DNA from: Clostridia bacterium
Lineage (GTDB): Bacteria > Bacillota > Clostridia > Christensenellales > Borkfalkiaceae
Assembly (NCBI GenBank): GCA_017463325.1
Contig: JAFTPK010000010.1
Coordinates: forward strand, 1 to 64,000
Reading direction: 5' to 3'
DNA length: 64,000 nt
The position numbers and the translations under genes are program-made. Every line of letters starts with the position of its first letter. The first letter of the stretch is position 1. Below are positions 24,353-32,211 of this stretch, in pieces. The notes below the pieces were generated by a model that was not told the DNA's origin, made no database searches, and saw only the letters and a program-made list of their open reading frames with translations.

Positions 24353-24871
24353 ATGAGCGGCGAGGAGAGAAGAAATTTAATAGTGACCCGTTTACAGGAG
24401 TGCGGCGGGCCGATCAGCGCGAATAAATTTGCGGAGGAATTTTCCGTAACGCGGCAGATCGTCGTGGCGGACGTGGCGCTTTTGCGTGCGGCGGGGGTTC
24501 CGATTGTAGCCGACAACAGAGGGTATACTTTACGCGCGGTAGACGAAACACGGGTAAAAAGGCTTGTTGTCAAGCACGGAAAAAGCGAGGTTTCGGACGA
24601 GTTTTACGCGATCGTAGACAACGGCGGCAAGGTGCTTGATGTCATTGTAGAACATTCCGTATACGGTAGGCTGTCAGCGGAGCTGAATATTTCTTCCCGC
24701 TACGACGCCGACGAGTTTGTGCGAAAGATAAACGAAACGAAGGCAAATCCGCTTTCGTTGTTGACGGAGGGGGTGCATATCCACACGATCGTGGTGGAGA
24801 GCGAGGACGCGTTTTCCCGTATCAAGCAGCAGCTTTGGGGGCTGGGGATCTTGATTGAGGCGACCGAGTAA
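24353..24871 (+). CDS. niaR: Niacin-responsive transcriptional repressor NiaR (172 aa)
   Basis: An N-terminal winged helix (HTH_11 type, residues 1-60: EERRNLIVTRLQECGGPISANKFAEEFSVTRQIVVADVALLRAAG) is followed by a 3H ligand-binding domain in which three conserved His occur (VKHGKSEVSDEFY, VIVEHSVYG, EGVHIHTIVVE). NiaR represses NAD salvage and niacin uptake genes when nicotinate is bound. The start ATG 24353 follows GAGAAGAGTAGGA. It is divergent from the nicotinamidase-like gene, whose promoter carries a tandem repeat suited to a dimeric repressor. Confidence 0.9.
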   Translation: MSGEERRNLIVTRLQECGGPISANKFAEEFSVTRQIVVADVALLRAAGVPIVADNRGYTLRAVDETRVKRLVVKHGKSEVSDEFYAIVDNGGKVLDVIVEHSVYGRLSAELNISSRYDADEFVRKINETKANPLSLLTEGVHIHTIVVESEDAFSRIKQQLWGLGILIEATE

Positions 24872-24887
24872 GATTTAAAAAAGGCGT

Positions 24888-24928
24888 GAAAAAAGGCCGA
24901 GCTTTTTAAAAGCTCGGCCGTATTTTTT
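24888..24928. terminator. Bidirectional terminator between niaR and gap
   Basis: GGCCGAGCTTTT-TAA-AAAGCTCGGCC-like palindrome with A run on the left and T run on the right. Confidence 0.85.
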
Positions 24929-24935
24929 GTTGCGA

Positions 24936-25955
24936 TTAAAGCTCTGCGAAGTACTTAATCGTTCTAACCATCTGGCTGGTGTAGGAGTTTTCGTTGTCAT
25001 ACCACGAAACAACTTTAACGAGCGTGGTGCCGTCGCCCATGGGCATACACTTGGTCTGCGTAGCGTCGAACAAGGAACCGTATTTGATACCAACGATATC
25101 GCTAGAAACGATTTCTTCTTCGGTGTAGCCGAAGGACGCGGATGCAGCCGCTTTCATTGCTGCGTTGACGTCTGCCGCCGTCACTTCGCCGTTGCAGATC
25201 GCAACGAGCTGCGTAAGGGAACCGGTGGGAACGGGAACGCGCTGTGCGCAACCGTCAAGAACGCCGTTGAGTTCGGGAATAACAAGTCCGATCGCTTTCG
25301 CTGCGCCCGTGGAGTTGGGAACGATATTCACAGCAGCCGCTCTTGCACGACGAAGGTCGCCCTTTCTGTGGGGGCCGTCGAGAACCATCTGGTCACCCGT
25401 GTAAGCGTGGATCGTGGTCATATAGCCTTTCTTGATCGCCGCAAGCTTGTTGAGCGTGTCAGCCATAGGAGCAAGGCAGTTGGTGGTGCAGGACGCTGCG
25501 GAGATGATGGTGTCAGCCGCGGTGAGCGTCTTTTCGTTTACGCTGTAAACGATCGTGGGAAGGTCGTTGCCTGCGGGAGCAGAGATAACGACTTTCTTTG
25601 CACCTGCGTTGATGTGTGCCTGGCTCTTTGCTTTGGACGTGTAGAAGCCCGTACATTCAAGCACAACGTCTACGTTGAGTTCGCCCCAAGGGCAGTTGTT
25701 TGCGTCTTTTTCCGCATAGATTCTGATCGTTTTGCCGCATACGGTGATGGTGCCCGCTTCGTCGTTCGCGGAAACCGTTTCAGCGTGCTCGTATCTGCCC
25801 TGAGCAGAGTCGTACTTCAAAAGGTGTGCGAGCATGGAAGGGCTGGTAAGATCGTTGATCGCAACGATTTCATAGCCTTCTGCGCCGAACATCTGTCTGA
25901 AAGCAAGACGGCCGATACGACCGAAGCCATTGATTGCAACTTTTACGTTTGCCAT
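24936..25955 (-). CDS. gap: Glyceraldehyde-3-phosphate dehydrogenase, type I (339 aa)
   Basis: The NAD-dependent glycolytic enzyme converting G3P and phosphate to 1,3-bisphosphoglycerate. The Rossmann start [17 protein letters not shown], the active site [12 protein letters not shown] with catalytic Cys near residue 154, and the C-terminal [22 protein letters not shown] are all intact. The length is normal. GGAGGAATT precedes the ATG. A promoter TTGACG-17-TAAAAT lies about 100 nt upstream on the minus strand. It is not clustered with pgk/tpi in the usual way; fba follows upstream on the same strand. Confidence 0.96.
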   Translation of the reverse strand: MANVKVAINGFGRIGRLAFRQMFGAEGYEIVAINDLTSPSMLAHLLKYDSAQGRYEHAETVSANDEAGTITVCGKTIRIYAEKDANNCPWGELNVDVVLECTGFYTSKAKSQAHINAGAKKVVISAPAGNDLPTIVYSVNEKTLTAADTIISAASCTTNCLAPMADTLNKLAAIKKGYMTTIHAYTGDQMVLDGPHRKGDLRRARAAAVNIVPNSTGAAKAIGLVIPELNGVLDGCAQRVPVPTGSLTQLVAICNGEVTAADVNAAMKAAASASFGYTEEEIVSSDIVGIKYGSLFDATQTKCMPMGDGTTLVKVVSWYDNENSYTSQMVRTIKYFAEL

Positions 25956-26121
25956 AATAGAAATTCCTCCAAAAATTTATATGAATTTATTTTGTAGCAT
26001 ACTGATGAGGTGGACAAGCTTTTTTCCACCAAGTATCATTTTACCATACTTTTATTTTTTCGTCAATTATTTTAGGCGTAATTGCAAAATTATTTTTTAG
26101 CGACTTCCCGAGGGGAAATAA

Positions 26122-26149
26122 AAAAGCAAGCCGCGAAAGGCTTGCTTTT
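26122..26149 (-). terminator. Terminator of fba
   Basis: AAAAGCAAGCC-GCGAAA-GGCTTGCTTTT, 11 nt after the fba stop. Confidence 0.85.
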
Positions 26150-26159
26150 GAGTTTTTCC

Positions 26160-27098
26160 TTAAAATGCTTTCCCTGCCGAGCCGAGAACGTTCACGATCT
26201 TATGACGAACGATTTCTTTCATCATCTTTCTCGCGTCGCCGAGGTATTGACGAGGGTCGAAATGAGAAGGCTCTTCGCTGAAATGCTGACGGATCGCCGC
26301 CGTGAACGCTACGCGCAAGTCGGAGTCGATATTGATCTTACATACCGCCATTTGCGCCGCCTTTCTCAGCTCGCTTTCAGGGATCCCGATCGCGTTAGGC
26401 ATACTGCCGCCGAATTTATTGACGATCGCTACTTTGTCCTGCGGAACGCTGGACGCGCCGTGTAAAACGATCGGGAAACCGGGCAAACGTCTGCCGATTT
26501 CTTCAAGAATATCCAAACGAAGCTTGGGGTCCTGACCGGGCTTGAATTTATACGCACCGTGGGAGGTGCCGATTGCAATTGCAAGAGAGTCAATTCCCGT
26601 TCTTGACGTAAATTCTTCTACTTCGTCGGGGGAGGTGAACTGCGCGTCTGCTGCCGAAACGTTGACGTCGTCCTCGATCCCTGCAAGCTTACCAAGCTCA
26701 GCCTCTACAACGACGCCGCGTTCGTGCGCGTACTCGACAACCTTTCTCGTGATTTCAATATTTTCTTCCCAAGGGTGAGAGGACGCGTCGATCATAACGG
26801 AGGTAAAGCCGCCGTCAATGGACGATTTGCAAATTTCAAAATCAGCGCCGTGGTCAAGGTGCATGGCGATAGGAATATCTGTCGTTTCCACCGCGGCTTG
26901 TACGAGGTGTTTTAAATAGGTGGGGTTCGCGTACTTTCTCGCGCCCGCGGATACCTGCAAAATTACGGGCGACTTTTCTTCGTTCGCAGCCTCGACGATT
27001 GCTTGGATCATTTCCATATTGTTGACGTTGAATGCGCCCACCGCGTATTTCTCGGCGTACGCTCTCTTAAACATTTCGGTAGTGGTTACCAAAGGCAT
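26160..27098 (-). CDS. fba: Class II fructose-1,6-bisphosphate aldolase (312 aa)
   Basis: A zinc-dependent aldolase of glycolysis. Zinc and substrate motifs are present: AMHLDHGADFE (near residue 80), EAELGKLAGIEDD, GTSHGAYKFKPG, VLHGASSVP and KINIDSDLR. N-terminal MPLVTTTEMFKRAYAEKYAVGAFNVNNMEMI matches the family start. The length is typical. The ATG follows GGAGGAATTATAGCT and a TATAAT box lies about 45 nt upstream of it. It neighbours gap, giving a small glycolytic pair. Confidence 0.95.
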   Translation of the reverse strand: MPLVTTTEMFKRAYAEKYAVGAFNVNNMEMIQAIVEAANEEKSPVILQVSAGARKYANPTYLKHLVQAAVETTDIPIAMHLDHGADFEICKSSIDGGFTSVMIDASSHPWEENIEITRKVVEYAHERGVVVEAELGKLAGIEDDVNVSAADAQFTSPDEVEEFTSRTGIDSLAIAIGTSHGAYKFKPGQDPKLRLDILEEIGRRLPGFPIVLHGASSVPQDKVAIVNKFGGSMPNAIGIPESELRKAAQMAVCKINIDSDLRVAFTAAIRQHFSEEPSHFDPRQYLGDARKMMKEIVRHKIVNVLGSAGKAF

Positions 27099-27215
27099 AG
27101 CTATAATTCCTCCAAGTGTTTTTTATATCACGCAAATTATTATACCGCATTTCACAAAAAAAAGCAAATAAATAACAGCGCAACTGTGAAAATTTTTCAC
27201 GCAAATAGCGAAAAG

Positions 27216-27242
27216 AAAACCCGCCGAAAACGGCGGGTTTTT
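27216..27242 (-). terminator. Terminator of the 1171-aa surface lipoprotein gene
   Basis: AAAACCCGCCG-AAAA-CGGCGGGTTTTT. Confidence 0.85.
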
Positions 27243-27261
27243 AGCGATTATTTTGCAAAGA

Positions 27262-30200
27262 TTAGTCGTTGTAAGGGTCTTTTTCGTCCTTTACGTCGTC
27301 GGCCTTTTTAGGGGCTTTTTGCGCCTTTTCTTTGCGTTCCTTTTTAGGAGCCGCGGCTCTCTTTGCTTTGGCTCTGTTTGCTTTCTTGAATACGGGGCGA
27401 AGCGCCATACCTACGATAGCCACGAGCATTGCAACACAGATCGCGATAGAGCCTGCAAGCAACAAAGCGTTGGTGCCGTCGGTAGGAGCAGCCTCCTCGT
27501 GGTCGTGGTCGTGGTCGTGATCGTGATCGTCGTCATCTTCTACGGGATCGGGATCGACCGTCACGTCGTTTGCTGCCCAGTCGGCAAAGAGGAAGGTTTC
27601 TTCGCTCGTTTCATGGAAGAGATAGGAAAGGGTAGCCGTGTAATAGGTTGCGTTGTAGTTGTCGTAGGAGTTGCCGACCTCATTTTCGTCGATCGTCGCG
27701 TTATAGCGCAGGAAAGTGGGTTGATCGAAGAAAGAGAACGCGTTATAAAGAACGCCCGTATAGCCCGCCTCAAACGCTTCTTTCGTTGCGTAACCGTTTT
27801 CGTCCATGATCGTTTCAACGACTTCGTCACGGAGAGCTTCAAATTTCGTTTGGTCGATCGTGCCGACGGTGTTGGCGTCGAAGAGCACGTAGCTGCCCTC
27901 TACATTCTTTATTGCGCCGTCACGGCTGCCGCTCCATACCTCTAAGCGGTAAGTTTTATCGGTCGCGCCCGCGTGCACGTAGAAGGTTACCGTCTTCCAT
28001 ACGGGAACTTCCGCGTCGCCCGTTACGGTGGCGAACAGCTCTTTGTTTTCGCTGACGCTCGTATAGCGGGGAGCAAGTGCGGAAACGGTGGAAAGGTCGA
28101 GAACTTCAACCGTCTTCTTTCTGTCTGCGAAGAACTTGCCGTTTTCGCCTGCGTAGTAGGCAATGCCGTCAAGACCCTCGTTGTCCCAAGCGCTGTCGTA
28201 GTCGTAGCTTACGCCGCCTTCCGCAACCACGAGGTTGCCGTTGCTATCCTTTTCGTAGTTGGCAAGGTTTGCGAAATATTTGCCGTCAAGATTAGCGGAG
28301 TACCCGCTCCATTTCTTGTTGACCGTGTACAGACCGTTGTCGCCGAGATAGAACGCGACGTCCGTCTTTTTGTTGAAATCCTTTGCCGTCGGGTCGGAAG
28401 CGCAAACGTTGCCGTCTGCGTCGTACCAGTAGGAGATCTGTCTGCCGACGGAGAGTTTGCTCTCGTGCGAAAGATCGCTCGTGTCGGTGAGATATACCGT
28501 CGCCGTTGCGCCTTGGCTCACTTTCATACGCACGGAAATCGCCGTGTAAACGCTTGCCGAAAGGTTGGTTTCGGAACCGATAAAGCCGTACGCTTGCTCC
28601 TGATTATTATAAATAAGGAGGGGCTGCGTTGCGTCGTCAAGCAAAGCCGTCAGGCTCGCTTTATTGAGCGACATTTTATTCAGCCAGTAATTTTCGCCGA
28701 CCTTGCGGGCTTGCTCGACATAGTTCTCAATATATTCCTTAGAGATAAGACCTGCGTAGTCCTTTTCGCCGTTCGCCGTTTCGTCAAGCCCCTCTGCGCC
28801 GTTTACGTACGCGCTGCCGCCGTATACACCCGTGTAGTTTTTAAGCTGCGCAATGCCCGTTTCGATCGCGTTCGTGGGCACGTAAGCGGGTGCGTCAAAG
28901 ACGTTCTCAGAGTAGGTCGTTTCGTTTTCGTCTGTCAAGGAAACGGTCTTTGCATAAGTGCCGCTCGAAACGTAGCCGTATTCCTGTTTGGTGAGCAGGG
29001 TATTGATTTGGAAACCCGTGAACGCCGCGTAACCGGGATAGTAGGAAGCTTTCGTCGTACCTACGATTTCGGTGGGACCAAGGGTGAATTCAAGGGTAAA
29101 GGTAAGTCCGTCCTTCTCCGTGTCGTTTTCTACAAAGAAGAAGCATTGCTGCCAACCGTCGTAAATGTTTTCCTGTTCGTCAACGTCTACGGTGGTGATG
29201 CCCGTCGTGTCGATCTTCTCGATCGCGTGGGCGTTTGCGCCCTCACGTAAGGTTACGGTCGCACCCGTTACGCCTTGCATATTCGAGGTCTTGACGAAGA
29301 AGGAGATTGCTACGTATTCGCCCTTGTCGAGGGTGAAACGGCTGTCGGTGAGCTTTGCGGTGTAGCTCGCGCCGCCCGCGCTCATCATCATCAAAATTTT
29401 CTGATCGCCAAACGGGTAGTTTTCCCCGAAATCTTCGGCAAGTCTTGCTTTCAAGAAAGCGTTGTCGCTCGCTTTGAGCGAGTCGAGCTTATTGACTTTC
29501 AAAACGTCGCGGGAAACGTCGAAGCCCGCGCCGAGCTGTCCGTATACTACGGTGCTTGCGTCGCCATCCTCTGCCGAAACGTAGGTGTCGTTCCCTTTCT
29601 TCTGCGAGGTAAGCGCAATGTCGCCGTCGCTGATGGGAAGAGTGTAGTCCTCAAAATCGGTGTACAGGTCGATCACAAACTGCTTGTCGTCCTTGTTGGC
29701 AGCGTCGGCGTAGAAGATTTTTTCTTCGGCGGTGCTGTCAAGAGTAACGACGGGGGCGTTCTGCGCGACGCTCGTTTCAAATTCTTCGTTGGTGATCACC
29801 GAGCAGGTAATATCGTCGAAGAAAGCATATCCCTCCACGTATTCGTGGATATTATCCGAGTTGCCGCGGCCAAGACCGAGTACAACGGTGAAGGTGCTGT
29901 CCGCAAACGAGCAGCCGCGGAAAAGGAATTCGTATTTTACCCAACCGTTTTGCGCCGATTCGTCTGCTTTAGTGTTGATATTTTTTACTTGCAATTCGTC
30001 AAGCGTCGTACCGCCGACGGTGTGCGTTACGCCGATATATGCGCCGCGGTTGCCGATCACGTTGCCGCCCAAATGTTTTAAATCGGAGGTCTTTACCCAT
30101 ACGGAAAAGACGGCGGAAGTGCCCGCAGAAACGGTAATTGTCGTAGAGCTGGTCGCTTTTTGCGCCGTACCCTTGTTTGAACCGTAGCTGTTATGCAGCA

Positions 30201-30777
30201 TCAAAATTTGCGTATCGCCCGCTTTTGCCTCGGGATTTACGCCGGGATTTTGACAGGAGGGGACGTCCTCGAAGTCGATATTGAAATCGTCCGTTGCTTT
30301 GTCGAAGAAATCAAGCTCGTCATAGTCCTCGTCGTTGTCGCCGTCCTCCCACGTTTTGTAGAATTTAAGCTTGTCGTACGTGGACATAGTATCCCAAAGC
30401 GCCTTTGCGCCGTCTGCCGTCGTGGGAGCGTCAACGGTGAGAGCCGTTTTCGTGAGGTTGTCCCAAGCGTCTTCGGAAACGTCGAGCACGCCGCTTGCGG
30501 TTGCGGAAGTATCCGCACCCGAATTTTTTGCAATCGACCAGCCCGTAGGCGAAGTGACGACGGGTTTCTTCGTTTCGATATCCGTGTACTCAAAGGAGCC
30601 GTTCGTGATGTGGGAGCTGTCCGTTTCGGTCGTAGAGGTAGAAGACGAAGAGGAGCTGCTCGACCCGTCCGTTTCCTCGGTGCACGAAGTAAGACCCACC
30701 GCCGTGGAACTCACCATCATAAACGACAAGAAGAGTGCAAGAAGATTTTTCTTGCGTTTGTTAAAATTAGTTGCCAT
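27262..30777 (-). CDS. Large surface lipoprotein with C-terminal membrane anchor and His/Asp tract (1171 aa)
   Basis: A lipobox VGLTSC (Cys32) is followed by a Ser-rich spacer, then repeated beta-rich domains that start with ITNGSFEYTD...GWSIAKNS, a carbohydrate-binding-module-like opening, and with WVKYEFLFRGCSFADSTFTVVLGLG. A similar jelly-roll pattern recurs around residues 430-650 and 800-1000. Near the end come VEDDDDHDHDHDHDHEEAA, one membrane helix and a Lys/Ala-rich cytoplasmic tail of about 50 residues. An N-terminal lipid plus a C-terminal helix is unusual. I cannot name a function; glycan binding at the cell surface is a guess. The ATG at 30777 follows GGAAGGTGG. The leader has two hairpins with complementary loops. 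Confidence 0.75.
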   Translation of the reverse strand: MATNFNKRKKNLLALFLSFMMVSSTAVGLTSCTEETDGSSSSSSSSTSTTETDSSHITNGSFEYTDIETKKPVVTSPTGWSIAKNSGADTSATASGVLDVSEDAWDNLTKTALTVDAPTTADGAKALWDTMSTYDKLKFYKTWEDGDNDEDYDELDFFDKATDDFNIDFEDVPSCQNPGVNPEAKAGDTQILMLHNSYGSNKGTAQKATSSTTITVSAGTSAVFSVWVKTSDLKHLGGNVIGNRGAYIGVTHTVGGTTLDELQVKNINTKADESAQNGWVKYEFLFRGCSFADSTFTVVLGLGRGNSDNIHEYVEGYAFFDDITCSVITNEEFETSVAQNAPVVTLDSTAEEKIFYADAANKDDKQFVIDLYTDFEDYTLPISDGDIALTSQKKGNDTYVSAEDGDASTVVYGQLGAGFDVSRDVLKVNKLDSLKASDNAFLKARLAEDFGENYPFGDQKILMMMSAGGASYTAKLTDSRFTLDKGEYVAISFFVKTSNMQGVTGATVTLREGANAHAIEKIDTTGITTVDVDEQENIYDGWQQCFFFVENDTEKDGLTFTLEFTLGPTEIVGTTKASYYPGYAAFTGFQINTLLTKQEYGYVSSGTYAKTVSLTDENETTYSENVFDAPAYVPTNAIETGIAQLKNYTGVYGGSAYVNGAEGLDETANGEKDYAGLISKEYIENYVEQARKVGENYWLNKMSLNKASLTALLDDATQPLLIYNNQEQAYGFIGSETNLSASVYTAISVRMKVSQGATATVYLTDTSDLSHESKLSVGRQISYWYDADGNVCASDPTAKDFNKKTDVAFYLGDNGLYTVNKKWSGYSANLDGKYFANLANYEKDSNGNLVVAEGGVSYDYDSAWDNEGLDGIAYYAGENGKFFADRKKTVEVLDLSTVSALAPRYTSVSENKELFATVTGDAEVPVWKTVTFYVHAGATDKTYRLEVWSGSRDGAIKNVEGSYVLFDANTVGTIDQTKFEALRDEVVETIMDENGYATKEAFEAGYTGVLYNAFSFFDQPTFLRYNATIDENEVGNSYDNYNATYYTATLSYLFHETSEETFLFADWAANDVTVDPDPVEDDDDHDHDHDHDHEEAAPTDGTNALLLAGSIAICVAMLVAIVGMALRPVFKKANRAKAKRAAAPKKERKEKAQKAPKKADDVKDEKDPYND

Positions 30778-30815
30778 GTAACCACCTTCCGGAGTTGAAA
30801 TTTTTCTGTTTGCCT

Positions 30816-30859
30816 CTCCTCTGCTTTGGAGGAGTGCCAAGCCGCAAAGCACGGCTCGG
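30816..30859 (-). promoter_or_regulatory. Two leader hairpins with perfectly complementary 7-nt loops
   Basis: On the minus strand CCGAGCCG-TGCTTTG-CGGCTTGG is followed after 2 nt by CTCCTC-CAAAGCA-GAGGAG. Loop TGCTTTG is the exact reverse complement of loop CAAAGCA, allowing a kissing interaction. It lies between a TTGCGT-17-TAAAAT promoter and the ribosome binding site of the 1171-aa lipoprotein gene. Confidence 0.6.
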
Positions 30860-31010
30860 TAATATTGCACTCTACTATTTTAATATAAATTTCGATTTCA
30901 CGCAAGCGTTTATGAGTGATAATCAGAAGAAAAAGTTTTAAAAATTAAAATTTTTACGCAAATTATGGGTAAAAGAGAAAACTTTTTCCATGGAAAGGGG
31001 GAAAATAAGC

Positions 31011-31379
31011 GTGCGCGAAAAAAGGAAACTAAATTTAAAAAGCATTTTTGCAGGCTCTTTCGTGGGGGTTGTCAACGGTTTGTTTGGAGGGGGAGGGGGT
31101 ATGATTGCCGTGCCTGCTCTGCAAAGCACGGGACTTGACGAAAAAAGCGCCCACGCTACGGCGATTCTCGTGATTTTGCCTGTGTCCGCACTTTCGTTTT
31201 TGCTGTATGCGTTCGAGGGCTGGGTGGAAAGCTCGGTGCTAATTCCCACCTCGCTCGGGGTGTTTTTCGGCGGGATTCTCGGGGCAAAATTGCTTTCGGG
31301 TATGAAAACGAAATGGGTAAATTACCTATTCGCGTTTTTACAGGCTGCGGCGGGGGTATGGATGCTTATAGGCAAGTGA
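31011..31379 (+). CDS. TSUP (TauE/SafE) family half-length permease, first half (122 aa)
   Basis: A membrane protein with about four helices and the TSUP glycine-rich entry GSFVGVVNGLFGGGGGMIAVPAL, then EKSAHATAILVILPVSALSFLLY. Full TSUP exporters have two such four-helix halves (about 250 aa); this frame stops after one. A second half-size gene follows at 31591, so the pair may assemble a split transporter for a small anion or sulfur compound. Start GTG 31011 is chosen for AAGGGGG 9 nt upstream; an ATG at 30990 is the alternative. The stop codon overlaps the first GTGAATT of a hairpin array. Confidence 0.75.
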   Translation: MREKRKLNLKSIFAGSFVGVVNGLFGGGGGMIAVPALQSTGLDEKSAHATAILVILPVSALSFLLYAFEGWVESSVLIPTSLGVFFGGILGAKLLSGMKTKWVNYLFAFLQAAAGVWMLIGK

Positions 31380-31570
31380 ATTCTCGCTACGCTCCGTGAA
31401 TTGCCCTTACGGGCGTGAATTGCACACTTTGTGTGCATGAATTGCGCAGCGTTGCCGCGCGTTGCGGAATAATTCCATAACGAATTGCCACAGGCAATTC
31501 AATTCACGCTTGCGAAGCAAGCAATTCACGCGCCGTTAGGCGCAATTCACGAAAGCAACGCTTTCAATTC
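31376..31570. repeat. Hairpin array with GTGAATT/AATTCAC spacers
   Basis: The left half is (G/A)TGAATT followed by a hairpin, several times: GCCC-TTAC-GGGC, GCACAC-TTT-GTGTGC and others. The centre is GAATTGCC-ACA-GGCAATTC. The right half is a hairpin followed by AATTCAC: GCTTGC-GAA-GCAAGC, GCGCC-GTTA-GGCGC, GAAAGC-AAC-GCTTTC. Stems differ completely in sequence; spacers of the two halves are complementary. It fills the gap between the two TSUP genes. I can assign no function. Confidence 0.8.
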
Positions 31571-31590
31571 ACTTAAAAAAGGAGTTTACA

Positions 31591-31953
31591 ATGTCATTTT
31601 ACGTCTATCTTCTTCTCGGTTTTCTCGGCGGGATCCCCGCGGGTATGGGTATGGGCGGGGGCACCGTAACCATTCCTCTGCTCGTTCTGTTCGGGGGGGT
31701 ACCGCAAAAGCTTGCGCAAGCGGCGAATTTGTTCGCTTTTTTGCCTATGAGCCTTTCCGCGCTTAAATTACACGCCGATAACGGTCTATTAAAAACGCAG
31801 GGGATTTGGCAAGTCGTTGTGCCCGCCGCGCTGCTTTCCGCGCCCGCCGCGTTTCTTGCGGCGCTACTTCCGGGAGAGGCGCTTGGAAAACTGTTCGGCG
31901 GGTTTCTGATCGCCCTTGCGCTCATCACTTTTACCGCTCAAAAAAACGCGTGA
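31591..31953 (+). CDS. TSUP (TauE/SafE) family half-length permease, second half (120 aa)
   Basis: Four predicted helices opening with YLLLGFLGGIPAGMGMGGGTVTIPLLVLFGG, the TSUP half-domain signature, then QAANLFAFLPMSLSALKLH. The size matches half of a full exporter. AAAGGAG lies 8 nt before the ATG. It is the downstream partner of the 31011 gene, separated by about 210 bp of hairpin array. A heteromeric transporter is inferred; each could also homodimerise. The substrate is unknown. Confidence 0.78.
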   Translation: MSFYVYLLLGFLGGIPAGMGMGGGTVTIPLLVLFGGVPQKLAQAANLFAFLPMSLSALKLHADNGLLKTQGIWQVVVPAALLSAPAAFLAALLPGEALGKLFGGFLIALALITFTAQKNA

Positions 31954-32064
31954 CGAAGGATCGTTGCGTGTTATTTTTTTAACAAAGCGCACAAAAAAAT
32001 AGGTCCAAAAACATAAAATATGCAAAAAAATGGCAAAAAAATCAAAAAATTTTTCAAAAGGGTA

Positions 32065-32093
32065 TTTACAAAAACGGTTTTATGTGGTAAACT
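32065..32093 (+). promoter_or_regulatory. Promoter of ppx with hairpins in the leader
   Basis: TTTACA-17-TAAACT. The 115-nt leader contains GGCGAA...TTCGCC around CCTACTAACGGGA and GGCGCG-TCACGT-TCGCGCC before the ribosome binding site GAGGAG. Confidence 0.6.
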
Positions 32094-32211
32094 ATGGGAA
32101 ATATAAATTACAGAGGGCGAAGCCTACTAACGGGATTTCGCCTGATTTATGTTAAATAGAGAAGAATAAAATACGCGGGCGCGTCACGTTCGCGCCGAAA
32201 GAGGAGAACTA

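Noticed and set aside
30778-30870. N-terminal extension of the 1171-aa lipoprotein to 30870
   Set aside because: The extension runs through the leader hairpins, lacks a ribosome binding site and would bury the lipoprotein signal.
31376-31570. Hairpin array as a CRISPR
   Set aside because: The repeated part is only 7 bp, the variable parts are themselves palindromes, orientation flips in the middle, and no cas genes are present.
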